A DNA stretch of 54,116 nt from contig JAJFLV010000071.1 of NCBI GenBank assembly GCA_021772535.1, forward strand, positions 1 to 54,116. Direction: 5' to 3'. The notes beneath the pieces are model-generated. The model searched no databases, was not told the DNA's origin, and worked only from the letters and a program-made list of their open reading frames with translations. Both the position numbers and the translations under genes were made by a program. Numbering within the stretch: the first letter of the stretch is position 1; every line of letters begins with the position of its first letter. Shown here piece after piece: positions 18,990 to 27,987 of this stretch. This DNA is from Opitutales bacterium. GTDB taxonomy: Bacteria > Verrucomicrobiota > Verrucomicrobiia > Opitutales > UBA2987.

Positions 18990-19263
18990 GAACCTATCTC
19001 AAATTCGCAGATGAATGATGTTTGTAGCGCCACGGTGGCAGATTCCAGGCGGTTTTGCGCCCGGATGGGCTGTAGGCCCCTCGGGTGCAAACCAACGCCG
19101 CAGGTGCTACCGTGCCGCACAAATCCTTTGGACAGAGGCAGTTATGTATTTGAGCGGCGTTCCGTCGGGGCGGCAGGGCTTCCAGCCCGGCAAGCCCCGT
19201 CGCGCCTTGCTCCAAGCACATAATTGCTCTCTGCATCAACATCATCGATTTTGAGATAGGTTG
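18990..19263. repeat. inverted-repeat-ended element, copy 1 (MITE-like)
   Basis: This 274-bp block is closely related to 34294-34530, and both read in the same plus-strand direction. Its ends are inverted repeats: GAACCTATCTCAAA at the left and the reverse complement of CAACCTATCTCAAA at the right. Long internal blocks (TGAATGATGTTTGTAGC, GCACAAATCCTTTGGACAGA, TAATTGCTCTCTGCATCAAC) are identical in both copies. Copy 1 has about 37 extra bases near the centre. Inner palindromes (CACGGTGGCA with TGCTACCGTG) suggest a folded transcript. No transposase is encoded. It lies between the glutaredoxin and SRPBCC genes. Confidence 0.85.
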
Positions 19264-19269
19264 TACTTA

Positions 19270-19578
19270 TTATCCTTTTTTGAAACGCCTTAAAATATTC
19301 TCAAAGGTTCCCTCTTTAAGTGAGGTTTCCAGGGTATCGTCGTCACCAAAATATTGACCGTTAATGAATATCTGGGGGACCGTCCGCTGCCCTCCACTGC
19401 GCTCAACCATTTCTCTGAAACCCCGGGTGGGCGGCTTCCAACCCAAAATCATCGGGATTTCGATTTTTTTGAATTCCAGATTATTTCTACGCAACATGCG
19501 AATAGCCTTGTGGCAAAAAGGACACAAAAAACTCGAGAATATCTCAATGATTGGAGAACTCGAGGGATTTGTTTTCAT
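19270..19578 (-). CDS. glutaredoxin
   Basis: A 102-aa thioredoxin-fold protein with the dithiol active site CPFC (Cys19-Cys22), the cis-proline block TVPQIFI (Pro68) and GDDDTL at the glutathione site. It reduces disulfides using glutathione or a similar thiol. The sequence between helix 1 and TVPQ is slightly longer than in E. coli GrxC (GWKPPTRGFREMVERSGGQR). It lies 78 bases downstream of the FetB-like permease on the same strand, so it may be part of that transcription unit; the repeat element begins 7 bases after its stop. Confidence 0.88.
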   Translation of the reverse strand: MKTNPSSSPIIEIFSSFLCPFCHKAIRMLRRNNLEFKKIEIPMILGWKPPTRGFREMVERSGGQRTVPQIFINGQYFGDDDTLETSLKEGTFENILRRFKKG

Positions 19579-19656
19579 AATTTAGTGTTACACCGGAGGA
19601 CATACTTGAAGCAATCCCAATCCTTTCGAAAAAACCAGACTAATGGTCTTGTTCCT

Positions 19657-20448
19657 TTATTGAAGCCGGTCCAGGCGGAGACGGTGCCGCTCGTCGAACA
19701 ATCGCCAGGCAACGAAGCTCAGGGCCAAAAGAATGCCGAAACCGGTTGTGGCAGAGATAGTGAACATGATTAAAATCTGATATTTTACGGCTTCGATGAC
19801 CGGACTGCCGGCCAGAATTTGACCCGTCATCATGCCCGGCATGCTGACGATGCCAGCAGTGGCCATGGCATTAATGCTGGGGATCATGCCCGCTTTCATG
19901 CCTTCGCGACGCAAATCGGCAATCGCCTGGCTACGGTCCTGACCGAGGAGGAGGCGTTGCTCGATAATGGATCGATTCTGAGAAACAGCCAGAGTAAGGG
20001 TATTCATACTCAGGGCGATGCCGGTCATGGTGTTACCTGCCAACATCCCAAGCAGCGGTATGGCATATCGTGGCGTATACCAAGGATCCGCTCCCACAAT
20101 CACCGTTAAGGTAAGCAGCAAAACGGCAACTGAAGAGAGGAAAATGGATCCGGCCCCTATGCCGTAGCCGCTCCACCCTTTTAGGCGTCGGCTTTGCCTG
20201 GCGATTACCTCTCTTCCCGCGGCGATTATCATTACCGCTCCGAATAAACAAATCCAGATCGGCTCTTTGCTGGCAAAAACCAATCGTAGGATCAAACCGA
20301 CCAACAAAAGCTGGACGGTGGTGCGAAGGGCAGCCACCAGAATCTGGCCGCTCAATTCAAGCCGCAGGCGGAAACTCAGGCCGGCCAAGGCCAGAACCAG
20401 GATGGCGGCGATGGATAGATCGATGGCGGATAAGGGTATTACATTCAT
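19657..20448 (-). CDS. fetB: FetB/YbbM-type ABC permease
   Basis: A 263-aa inner-membrane protein of the UPF0014 family, with about seven membrane segments. LLGMLAGNTMTGIALSMNTL and GMIPSINAMATAGIVSMPGMMTGQILAG are the family's conserved blocks. E. coli FetAB exports iron and protects against oxidative stress; the same role is likely here. The gene overlaps the upstream ATPase gene by 4 bp (start codon within the stop, 20445-20448), so the two are translated as a pair. Confidence 0.9.
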   Translation of the reverse strand: MNVIPLSAIDLSIAAILVLALAGLSFRLRLELSGQILVAALRTTVQLLLVGLILRLVFASKEPIWICLFGAVMIIAAGREVIARQSRRLKGWSGYGIGAGSIFLSSVAVLLLTLTVIVGADPWYTPRYAIPLLGMLAGNTMTGIALSMNTLTLAVSQNRSIIEQRLLLGQDRSQAIADLRREGMKAGMIPSINAMATAGIVSMPGMMTGQILAGSPVIEAVKYQILIMFTISATTGFGILLALSFVAWRLFDERHRLRLDRLQ

Positions 20449-21059
20449 CTATCCGACCTTTCTATTTCCACTAAATTACCTGCCTTGAGGTGAAAGCGGG
20501 TTTGCCCTAACCTACTGGCTTGCTCTTCATCGTGAGTCACCCAAAGGACGGAACAACCTGTTTTTTCTCGATAATCAGCTACCAGCGATTCCATTTTTTG
20601 TACGTTTTCGGAATCCAGACTTTTGGTTGGTTCGTCCAGCAAAAGCGCTCGCGGTTTGTTAGCTAACAGACGGACCAGGGCAAGCCTTTGCTTCTCACCC
20701 GACGAAAGCCGGCTTATGGACCACCCCAGGACATCGCGGTCAAATCCAATTCGCAGAAGAAGATTTTCATCAAGATCCTCTACATGCTCCCCAACCGAAG
20801 GTTGCCACCATTGGCTTTCCGCCGGAAGCATGCCCACCTGCCGCCTCCAGGCAGGCGCGGGCAAGCTGGAACATTCGGAATCATCGAGAAAAACCAGGCC
20901 CTTATATGGGTCCAAATCGGCCAAGGCACGCAGTAACAGGGTTTTGCCTGAGCCCGAGGGGCCGGTTAAACCAAGACAACTGGAGGCTTCGATTATGAAG
21001 CTGAAGGGACCTTTTTGCTCAGGTCGATAAACAAGATTTTCCGCTCGTAATCGGCTCAT
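20445..21059 (-). CDS. fetA: FetA-type ABC ATPase
   Basis: A 204-aa ABC nucleotide-binding protein with Walker A GPSGSGKT (33-40), signature LSSGEKQR (118-125), Walker B ALLLDEP (138-144) and the switch His in VTHDEEQ. Short length and pairing with the UPF0014 permease identify it as the ATPase of a FetAB-like exporter, probably for iron. It sits at the cytoplasmic face of the membrane. It begins 55 bases after the stop of the M28 peptidase gene on the same strand, so the three genes may form one transcript. Confidence 0.88.
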   Translation of the reverse strand: MSRLRAENLVYRPEQKGPFSFIIEASSCLGLTGPSGSGKTLLLRALADLDPYKGLVFLDDSECSSLPAPAWRRQVGMLPAESQWWQPSVGEHVEDLDENLLLRIGFDRDVLGWSISRLSSGEKQRLALVRLLANKPRALLLDEPTKSLDSENVQKMESLVADYREKTGCSVLWVTHDEEQASRLGQTRFHLKAGNLVEIERSDR

Positions 21060-21114
21060 TTCAAGCGTTACTATTTCCGGGTCTTAACTCAGTTCTAACC
21101 TTGTGGCCCAGCAG

Positions 21115-23442
21115 TTAAATTTCAAGACGTTTATAGACAACGGTCATATCTCCTTCCCGAGAGGGCACATGGGTCGCCGGGCGAGCCTCGATTAACGTTG
21201 CCCCGTTGCCGGGAAGTCCCGGGGTCATTGCAATCAGCCGCATGTTCAGGGATTGCTCGCCACTCAGGGTAAAACCGATCACTACTTTTCTTTCGTTGAA
21301 CCCGACCAAAGATAAAATCCGATATCCGGAATATTCCGGTAATTGACTGAAAGAAATCTCCTTACCCCCTACTTCCAGGGTTTTCAGTGGTGAATTGGCA
21401 GGAATATGAAAAGAGGCGTTGGTAGCGCCTCCAGGCAATATTAGCTGGGTTTCCAGCAAACGTCGGCTATTGTTAACTTCCTCCTTCAGGATATTTAGCT
21501 CCGGTGGGGCAATAGGTATTGTTTGGGCGGGAGCTGAAAATCTCAAGCTATCTACCAAAAGCCAGGGAAAGATCTGCCGCCCGGACTTTGTAAAATCCCC
21601 TTCTTGCCGCATCGACTCAGGCAAGACCGCTTTTGTCCCACCAACAAACCAATGGGCGGAAGTATTTTCATGATCCAAAACGTAATTTATATTGAGACGA
21701 ACCGGCCGGTCTTCGGAAAAAGAGGGCATCAAAACAGCTGTTATAAGGGAAATCAGAACAATTCCGCCTGATCCAAAGGTGATTGCACCTAATACCCTGC
21801 TTGGTTTTGCCGAATACCGCAAAAATGACGCCCATATTCCTCCCAACAAACTCAAAGGTACTGTAACAGCGGCCCCGGTACTGAGGCCGAAAGTCATTTC
21901 CAGAAATATCGCCAGTATAAAGCAGAAGTAACCAGCAACAAGCAATGCTACCAGGCAAATAGTAAACTCCATCAATGAATTATTTTTCCCGTAGACGGCT
22001 GCTACAGATAAAATAGCTCCCGACGCAACCATGGCCGGGATTAGCAATACTACACTTGCCCCAGGCGCCAGGAGCGCCCCAGCCAACGACAGGAGGTTCC
22101 AAACAATCCACGCTCCTGAAAACAGACCCCAGAATCCTGTCTTCCGGAAACACAAGCTGATTAACGCTCCTGTAGTCAGGGGAACGAGAGCCCAGAGAAG
22201 AATTCGGGTGGGCAATGGGTGAGCTCTCCAAGGACTGGAAGAACCGTTTAAAATTTCAATGGCCCAGGTTAAACAGTAGCCAAGCAAAGCGCTAGCCAGG
22301 AGAATCAGCAGCCAGACTAAGGCGCCGGCCACACAATCAAACCACTTGAGCGCCCGTTTGCGGACCAATAATGCAATTGCGGTTAAAAGGATGAGGGATG
22401 AAGCAATCGCCAATGGGGCTGTCCAGGATTCCGGCCAGCGGATAACAAAGAGACCGAATATATCGGAATAGACTGAATCTCCCTCTCTTATTTTTTGAGC
22501 AAAGTCGGTATCAGCCAGGGCACGCCCGACAGCCAAGGCGTTTTCTCCCTGGTGTTGCAGAGAGCCAAGGTTGAGGTTTTCAATTTTATCGAGAGGGGTG
22601 TGGTAGTGGACCAAATTGTCGATGAAAGCAAAGAATAAACCGGAGTAACCACCCCTTTTGAAGACCGTTAAATCGGTGTCGTTGGGCAAAAGTTTGTAAA
22701 CCGTGTATGAGAGGGAATTGGCAAAAAGTTTCTTCACTGAATGGGCACAAATTTTCAGCAACCAGGCATTGTTTTCGCTGGTCTCCACCAACAGGCTGGG
22801 GCCGGACGTTCCACGGGCTTCAAGATTTATGACCGTCTTGACCTGATCGGCCCAGAGGTGCTCCGCTACGAAGGCCTCTGCGCCCAGCAATCCCGCCTCT
22901 TCCCCGTCGCTAAATAGAAAAATGACCGAATTTTCAAACGGTCCATGCAATTTGAAAATACGGGCTAATTCAAGTAGGGCAGCTACCCCCGAACCATCGT
23001 CTGAGGCCCCCGGCCCGGCTCCTACGGAATCGTAATGGGCAACAAACAGGATCGCCGAATCCAAATTTTTCCCCGGCAGGCGAACAAGAATATTTTCCAC
23101 CGGCCCCACCCTGCCCAAGGCAATATTTACTCCGATTTCTTTTTGAATTTCGACCTCACAATCAAACTCCCGCAGGATCGCCACGATTCTGTCCCTGACG
23201 ATCTTGTTGGCGGAACTGCCCATGGGGTGAGAGGTTGCCCCATAAAGTAATTCCTGCAAATATCCTTTGGCTCTCAAGGCGGAAAAACATTCGGTGGGCG
23301 CATCGATACTTAAAGGAGCAGGCGGGCGCAATCTGAGGTTTACGACAGCCAAAAGCAACCCTAGGGCGAATAAAGAAGCCAGGGCAGCCCCCGGAGTGGC
23401 TGACTTGGAACTGAAAATTGGTTTCCGCATCGCCATTATCAA
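21115..23442 (-). CDS. M28-family metallopeptidase with C-terminal membrane domain
   Basis: A 775-aa protein of the Fxna/ER-aminopeptidase-like M28 type. An N-terminal membrane anchor (residues 20-36) is followed by the di-zinc aminopeptidase domain: AHYDSV (His136), GASDDG (Asp148), SDGEEAG (Glu181/182), NLEARG (Glu208) and the final His in VHYHTPLD. Eight or nine hydrophobic segments follow (about residues 340-590), then a C-terminal beta-rich domain. The peptidase domain should face the periplasm. Several Met codons lie at the start (MIMAMRKP); the first is given, but any of three is possible. The first gene upstream is the divergent response regulator. Confidence 0.9.
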   Translation of the reverse strand: MIMAMRKPIFSSKSATPGAALASLFALGLLLAVVNLRLRPPAPLSIDAPTECFSALRAKGYLQELLYGATSHPMGSSANKIVRDRIVAILREFDCEVEIQKEIGVNIALGRVGPVENILVRLPGKNLDSAILFVAHYDSVGAGPGASDDGSGVAALLELARIFKLHGPFENSVIFLFSDGEEAGLLGAEAFVAEHLWADQVKTVINLEARGTSGPSLLVETSENNAWLLKICAHSVKKLFANSLSYTVYKLLPNDTDLTVFKRGGYSGLFFAFIDNLVHYHTPLDKIENLNLGSLQHQGENALAVGRALADTDFAQKIREGDSVYSDIFGLFVIRWPESWTAPLAIASSLILLTAIALLVRKRALKWFDCVAGALVWLLILLASALLGYCLTWAIEILNGSSSPWRAHPLPTRILLWALVPLTTGALISLCFRKTGFWGLFSGAWIVWNLLSLAGALLAPGASVVLLIPAMVASGAILSVAAVYGKNNSLMEFTICLVALLVAGYFCFILAIFLEMTFGLSTGAAVTVPLSLLGGIWASFLRYSAKPSRVLGAITFGSGGIVLISLITAVLMPSFSEDRPVRLNINYVLDHENTSAHWFVGGTKAVLPESMRQEGDFTKSGRQIFPWLLVDSLRFSAPAQTIPIAPPELNILKEEVNNSRRLLETQLILPGGATNASFHIPANSPLKTLEVGGKEISFSQLPEYSGYRILSLVGFNERKVVIGFTLSGEQSLNMRLIAMTPGLPGNGATLIEARPATHVPSREGDMTVVYKRLEI

Positions 23443-23608
23443 TTATTTTTAGAATAATTCATGTAGTCCTCTTAACCGGGTTTGGGAATTCATACAATTT
23501 AAATGAGTTTACAAGGTGTTGAGAAAAAAGTAGATGCTTAACCTACGGGAATAAAATTTCCTAGACATGGAGCGTTTTTATCCGGCAAAGTGAAACACAA
23601 ATCAGAAG

Positions 23609-24244
23609 ATGGACACTGCTATCATAATTGAGGATCAAAAGCTCGTCTCTGAACTGCTCAAAGGCATCTTGCATGATGAATTATGGCTTGAGGTTATAGC
23701 GGAATGCCAGGATGGCATTTCTGGCTTGGAAGCTACCCTGGAGAAGCGGCCCGATATGGTTATTCTTGATTTAATGCTCCCCAAAATGAATGGAACCACT
23801 GTTTTACGGCAAATTAAACACCACCTTCCAGATACCAAGGTTTTGGCCGTTTCAGCTAATTTTACGCCTGAAATTGTTAAGGTATTGGCTGAAAACGGGG
23901 TAAGCGGTTTTCTTTCCAAAAGTGAAAGCGTGGCGAAATTGAAAGAAGCCGTTTCCCATGTCAGAGGAGGTGGAGTTTACTATTGCCCGGAAACAAGCAA
24001 ACTGCTGAGGGACTCACTGATCAAAGTATCGGGCGCAAAAGAAAAAACCGATCTGACAAAAAGGGAAACCGATGTTCTGCAACTAGTGGGAGAAGGCTAC
24101 ATCTCGAAGGAAATTGCAGGGTTTCTTGACGTCAGCGTCAGGACAATCGAGGCCCATCGGAGCAAAATCATGCGTAAACTGAATTTAAGGAGTGCCACAG
24201 ATATGGTTCGTTCAGCAGTGAAATTGAAACTGATAAATCCTTAA
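23609..24244 (+). CDS. NarL/FixJ-type response regulator
   Basis: A 211-aa two-component regulator. The receiver domain (1-118) has acidic pocket Glu8-Asp9, phospho-acceptor Asp54 in VILDLMLPKMNG, Ser82 and Lys104. A LuxR-type helix-turn-helix follows (about 149-205): LTKRETDVLQLVGEGYISKEIAGFLDVSVRTIEAHRSKIM. It is a DNA-binding regulator controlled by phosphorylation. No sensor kinase is adjacent; the only signalling partner nearby is the Hpt protein 147 bases downstream. The target genes are not apparent. Confidence 0.95.
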   Translation: MDTAIIIEDQKLVSELLKGILHDELWLEVIAECQDGISGLEATLEKRPDMVILDLMLPKMNGTTVLRQIKHHLPDTKVLAVSANFTPEIVKVLAENGVSGFLSKSESVAKLKEAVSHVRGGGVYYCPETSKLLRDSLIKVSGAKEKTDLTKRETDVLQLVGEGYISKEIAGFLDVSVRTIEAHRSKIMRKLNLRSATDMVRSAVKLKLINP

Positions 24245-24317
24245 AACCTACCGGGTATTACAATTATCAAATATTTCAGAGAAGGGGTGATTTTATCTCG
24301 ATTGCAAATCCTCATTT

Positions 24318-24341
24318 CCCAATTTGTGTTGGAAAATTGGG
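24318..24341 (+). other. hairpin between response regulator and Hpt genes
   Basis: CCCAATTT and AAATTGGG pair perfectly over 8 bp with an 8-base loop. No T-run follows, so it is only a weak candidate for termination after the response regulator gene. Confidence 0.3.
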
Positions 24342-24391
24342 CCATAGGTTTAAAGAAATAATAATTATTTATTGAGTTTATTGGTAATGTT

Positions 24392-24787
24392 ATGAAATCG
24401 ACGAGACCCGACCGTTCACCAAAAATTCTTAATCGTGAAGTAACGACCCAATTCATCAAGCGGCCCTGGGAAAATCAAACGTTGTACCACCGATTGGTTT
24501 CCATCTTCCAAATGGACTCCGGGTCATTATTGGATAATTTGAATCAATGTGTGGGGACTCAGAACATGGAGGAATTACACGATTTTGCCCATAAATTAAT
24601 GGGGAACTGTGCCGTCATCGGTGCGGAAAGAGTTGCTGCTTTGGCCCGTTCAGTCTGTAATGATTCCGGGTCCGGCAAGGTCATTTCGGAGAATTCGATA
24701 AAGGAAATTGAAAGGGAAGTTTCTATTTTTTTGAACGAAGTTGAATTATATTTGGACGAACTCTCTTTTCCCAAAAAAGCACAATAA
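24392..24787 (+). CDS. Hpt-domain phosphotransfer protein
   Basis: A 131-aa helical protein. The segment DFAHKLMGNCAVIGAERVAAL corresponds to the Hpt H-box (usual pattern AHxLKGxxxxxGA), with His67 as the phospho-acceptor. In a phosphorelay it would pass a phosphate from a hybrid kinase to a response regulator. Its proximity to the regulator at 23609 suggests, but does not prove, that they work together. The N-terminal 30 residues are polar and unassigned. The start has no strong ribosome site. Confidence 0.7.
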   Translation: MKSTRPDRSPKILNREVTTQFIKRPWENQTLYHRLVSIFQMDSGSLLDNLNQCVGTQNMEELHDFAHKLMGNCAVIGAERVAALARSVCNDSGSGKVISENSIKEIEREVSIFLNEVELYLDELSFPKKAQ

Positions 24788-24976
24788 CTTTATCCTCACG
24801 TCACCAATTGGAATCCTTGTCAGGATTCGACCTTAGAGCCCCTTGCGGCCAACTTTTTCAACACCCTCCAAGCATCGGGGAATTTACAAGTTAATATTAG
24901 TGTACTAATACAATATCCAGGTAGTCCCAATTTTTTGTTAATTTTCGCTTTGTTTCAATGTACCCGTTGATATACA

Positions 24977-27967
24977 TTGATATCCATTATGATCACTTTC
25001 AATAAGGCTCGACTAGGTATTATTTCTGTTTTCCATATTACCCTCCTGACGCTGTTAATTAACATTGATTTATCGGCAGACAAGTCAAAGACTGAGATTG
25101 CCAGAGAAACAAAATTCGATAAGGATTTAATCCCCGGCAGCGCTGAAGTTGGTGCCTCCATTCCTTTAACCAATGGGCGGCAAATTGTTCGCAATAATGC
25201 GGGATCGTGGTTTGTTGGATACGATGGCAAATATGGCCCACAATTAACGACAGCTGCGGATACTCGATCGGAGGGCCGGCACTTTTCAACCGCAATTAAC
25301 CTGGGCCTGTTGCTGGGAATGACGGCTAACGAATCGGTAGGATTCAGTATGGTCATCGACCCTGACGACAGGCTTCATGCAGTCTGGGGGACCAGGGATG
25401 GCGTTTTCCACAGTTGGTGCGATGTCAGCGGGGAAAACGGTTATGCCAAGGCTTCCCAGCCAGCGGCCTGGAAAAATACTTCCGGCCAACAAGGCTTCGA
25501 GCAAATCGCGGATGCCGAGGCTCGTTTAGGAGACCTCGCCGTCGCCCCCAACAACCGATTGTGGGTCGTTTACAGCCAAGAGGGAAATATTGTAGTAACC
25601 CGGCCTGTCGATGGAACCTGGAAATCATCCAAGGCGGCGCGGCCAATCCCGCGCTGGATGGTGATCTCGAAACCTCCCGACCATAAACAATACGATATCC
25701 GGGAGGTCGATGAGGGTTGCCGCGAGCCCGTGCTTGAAATTGATGGAAAGGGAACCTTTCACCTTGTTTTTGCCCATCGCTGGGAGGTTTATTACACGCG
25801 TTCTGCGGATGGGGAAAATTGGACGGCGAGACCTCCCAAACGGCCCCTGCCGGAAATCGGAATGTGGGACAGCCCTTTCCCCAACGCGGAGCGTGTGGCT
25901 TATGCTCATGCCTTCAATCCCAGCCTGGTTTTGTACCGTGGCCAGCCCCTGGTGGTTTATCAACATGAAGGTATGGTCGACCTCGATCCGCATAGTTCGG
26001 CCTACACCAAAGAGCGATGGACAGGGGTAGCTAACGTTGGTTATGCCCTTCGCGATGAAAATGGCTGGAGGCGGGATTACCTCTCCAAATCGAAAGAGAT
26101 AATGGTTAAGAGAGTAGCTCCCGGCGAAGGCCACTTGAGTAGAGACGATCCCAATTTTATCAAGACCGGCATCGATGGCGATGGCCGGGTTTTTCTGGCC
26201 GATGAAGAGCAATGGCGCCCGGTCATCGGGAGGGATCGTTTCGGTATTCCGTGGGCCGTTTGGAATGACACTACCCGCCGTTACAATTATTTTTCCCGTT
26301 GGCTGCAAGATGGCTTCGACGGCAAACGCGAATGGCGCGGGGCCTTCTACGGACTGAGCAAACACTCGACAGTGGAAAAACAGGCGTCGCCCCAAAGCAA
26401 CGAGTTGGGGACATTGGTTCAGGCGGCGGATCGAATCTATTTTTGCCGGATGCCGGTGCCTTCAATCGATCCGGAAAGTGACAAATACTATCAGGTTCTG
26501 GACCTTCTGGAATTCTCCGCCACCCAAAACATAAAAGCAGGGCTGACGCCCCTTGAACGGCATCCGGCGAATCCTGTTTTCGGCCCCAATCCGGACCCCG
26601 AAGCATGGGATTCGTCCATAGTCGGGGGCGGCGCCGTTTATGATGAAAAGGCCAAAATTTATAGAATGAGGTATGGGGGCTCGGGGCTGAAAAACTGGAT
26701 TGCCGAGGATGGAGACATCACCAACGGCTATAATGGCTATGCCGAGAGTAAAGACGGCATTCATTTTGAGCGCAAAAAAGTCGGCTTGGTCGACCTTTTG
26801 GGAAGCACGGACAATAATCTCCTCATTCCCGTGCGTACTTCTTTTGAGGATAAGGAGGAAACCGACCCCAACAAACGGTTTAAAGCGATCATTACCTACG
26901 GGCCTTACCTTGAAAAAATAGGCAAAAAAGGGCGCATCCTGTCCGCATATTCGAGCGATGAAACCCATTGGGTCATAGACGAGGACATCACCGGCACCGA
27001 CAAGGCCCCCAGTTCCGACCACGGGGCGGGCCCAAGTTACGAAGACCCCTACGATTTTCCGGAGCGGCGTTTCAAATCACTCCACCGCAATTACAACCTG
27101 TCAGGTCGAGCCCTCGGGATGTCTTATGCTCCCACCCTCCAAGGCCCCTGGAAGGGTTTTGAAAACATCCTCGATTATTATGAACCGTATAAATATCCGC
27201 CCCACGGGGATCGTCAACGGGGCGGTTGGCTCATCCTCGAGGGAGGGGGCGGCATCGGCGAAGACCAGGTCTATGGCGGCAGTGGTTGGCTGGAAGACAA
27301 GGTTTATATGATTTCCTATGTGCCGGTTTACTTCGATGGGCGCTACGACATGTCGCTGGCCATGAGCCGGGACGGGCTTAATTTTTACCGCATCAAAAAC
27401 GGGCAAAGCAGCCTCTCGCCCTCAGGAGCGGGAAACTGGGACAGCGGAAAGGTTTCAGGCGGGCGCGGTATGGATAAAGGTGATGAAAGATGGGTTTACT
27501 ATAGCGGGACGCCCTGGCACCACAACACCATGATCCGGCCCAAAGGCAGCAAAGCGCGACTGGCAATAACCGGAGGCGTTTTCGGCCGGCCCGAGTGGTT
27601 CACGGGCATTGCCACGGTTCGTAACCACGCCTGGACTTACGCCAGCATAGTGAACCCATCCAAACAAGGCTATCTCGATACTTTGCCGGTAAACATTGGA
27701 AGCGGGAATTACCGAACGCTGTTGGTCAATGTCGATGGCATTGGACCCCACGGAAAAATCGATGTAGAAGTGATCGATGCCGCCACCGGAGAACCCATTA
27801 GTGGATTTACACGCGCCGACTGCCAAGCACTGAAATCCGGTTTGGATATTCCAGTAGAGTGGCATGGTGGAAACCGGCTTTCCGATATCGACCAATCGAA
27901 TTTGATCTTCAGGTTTCACCTGACGGGAAATGAAGCCCGATTTCATGCCTTCCGTTTTTCCGAATAA
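24977..27967 (+). CDS. exported 996-aa double-propeller protein
   Basis: The N-terminus (ATG 24977, or an alternative at 24989 giving MITFNKARLGII) is a signal peptide ending near LLINIDLSA. Residues about 45-500 form a BNR-like block (GFSMVIDPDDRLHAVWGTRDG, VYYTRSADGENWTARP). Residues about 510-920 resemble a GH32/GH43-type five-bladed propeller (LERHPANPVFGPNPD, WDSSIVGGGAVYDEKAKIYRM, YAESKDGIHFERKK). The last 90 residues are the beta module found in three other proteins of the window (ending FRFHLTGNEARFHAFRFSE). It acts outside the cytoplasm, presumably on glycans; activity is not deducible. The FAD oxidoreductase gene starts 20 bases after its stop, so they are probably co-transcribed. 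Confidence 0.7.
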   Translation: MISIMITFNKARLGIISVFHITLLTLLINIDLSADKSKTEIARETKFDKDLIPGSAEVGASIPLTNGRQIVRNNAGSWFVGYDGKYGPQLTTAADTRSEGRHFSTAINLGLLLGMTANESVGFSMVIDPDDRLHAVWGTRDGVFHSWCDVSGENGYAKASQPAAWKNTSGQQGFEQIADAEARLGDLAVAPNNRLWVVYSQEGNIVVTRPVDGTWKSSKAARPIPRWMVISKPPDHKQYDIREVDEGCREPVLEIDGKGTFHLVFAHRWEVYYTRSADGENWTARPPKRPLPEIGMWDSPFPNAERVAYAHAFNPSLVLYRGQPLVVYQHEGMVDLDPHSSAYTKERWTGVANVGYALRDENGWRRDYLSKSKEIMVKRVAPGEGHLSRDDPNFIKTGIDGDGRVFLADEEQWRPVIGRDRFGIPWAVWNDTTRRYNYFSRWLQDGFDGKREWRGAFYGLSKHSTVEKQASPQSNELGTLVQAADRIYFCRMPVPSIDPESDKYYQVLDLLEFSATQNIKAGLTPLERHPANPVFGPNPDPEAWDSSIVGGGAVYDEKAKIYRMRYGGSGLKNWIAEDGDITNGYNGYAESKDGIHFERKKVGLVDLLGSTDNNLLIPVRTSFEDKEETDPNKRFKAIITYGPYLEKIGKKGRILSAYSSDETHWVIDEDITGTDKAPSSDHGAGPSYEDPYDFPERRFKSLHRNYNLSGRALGMSYAPTLQGPWKGFENILDYYEPYKYPPHGDRQRGGWLILEGGGGIGEDQVYGGSGWLEDKVYMISYVPVYFDGRYDMSLAMSRDGLNFYRIKNGQSSLSPSGAGNWDSGKVSGGRGMDKGDERWVYYSGTPWHHNTMIRPKGSKARLAITGGVFGRPEWFTGIATVRNHAWTYASIVNPSKQGYLDTLPVNIGSGNYRTLLVNVDGIGPHGKIDVEVIDAATGEPISGFTRADCQALKSGLDIPVEWHGGNRLSDIDQSNLIFRFHLTGNEARFHAFRFSE

Positions 27968-27987
27968 AAAGCCTATTTCCTAGTATT

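Noticed and set aside
19011-19223. 70-aa frame MNDVCSATVADSRR..., repeated at 34315-34521
   Set aside because: It lies within the inverted-repeat element; its similarity to the second copy follows from DNA identity, and frames on the other strand are conserved equally well.
25625-26395. 256-aa antisense frame inside the double-propeller gene
   Set aside because: Composition is a mirror of the real gene; no family motif; the plus-strand protein has coherent domains and a signal peptide.
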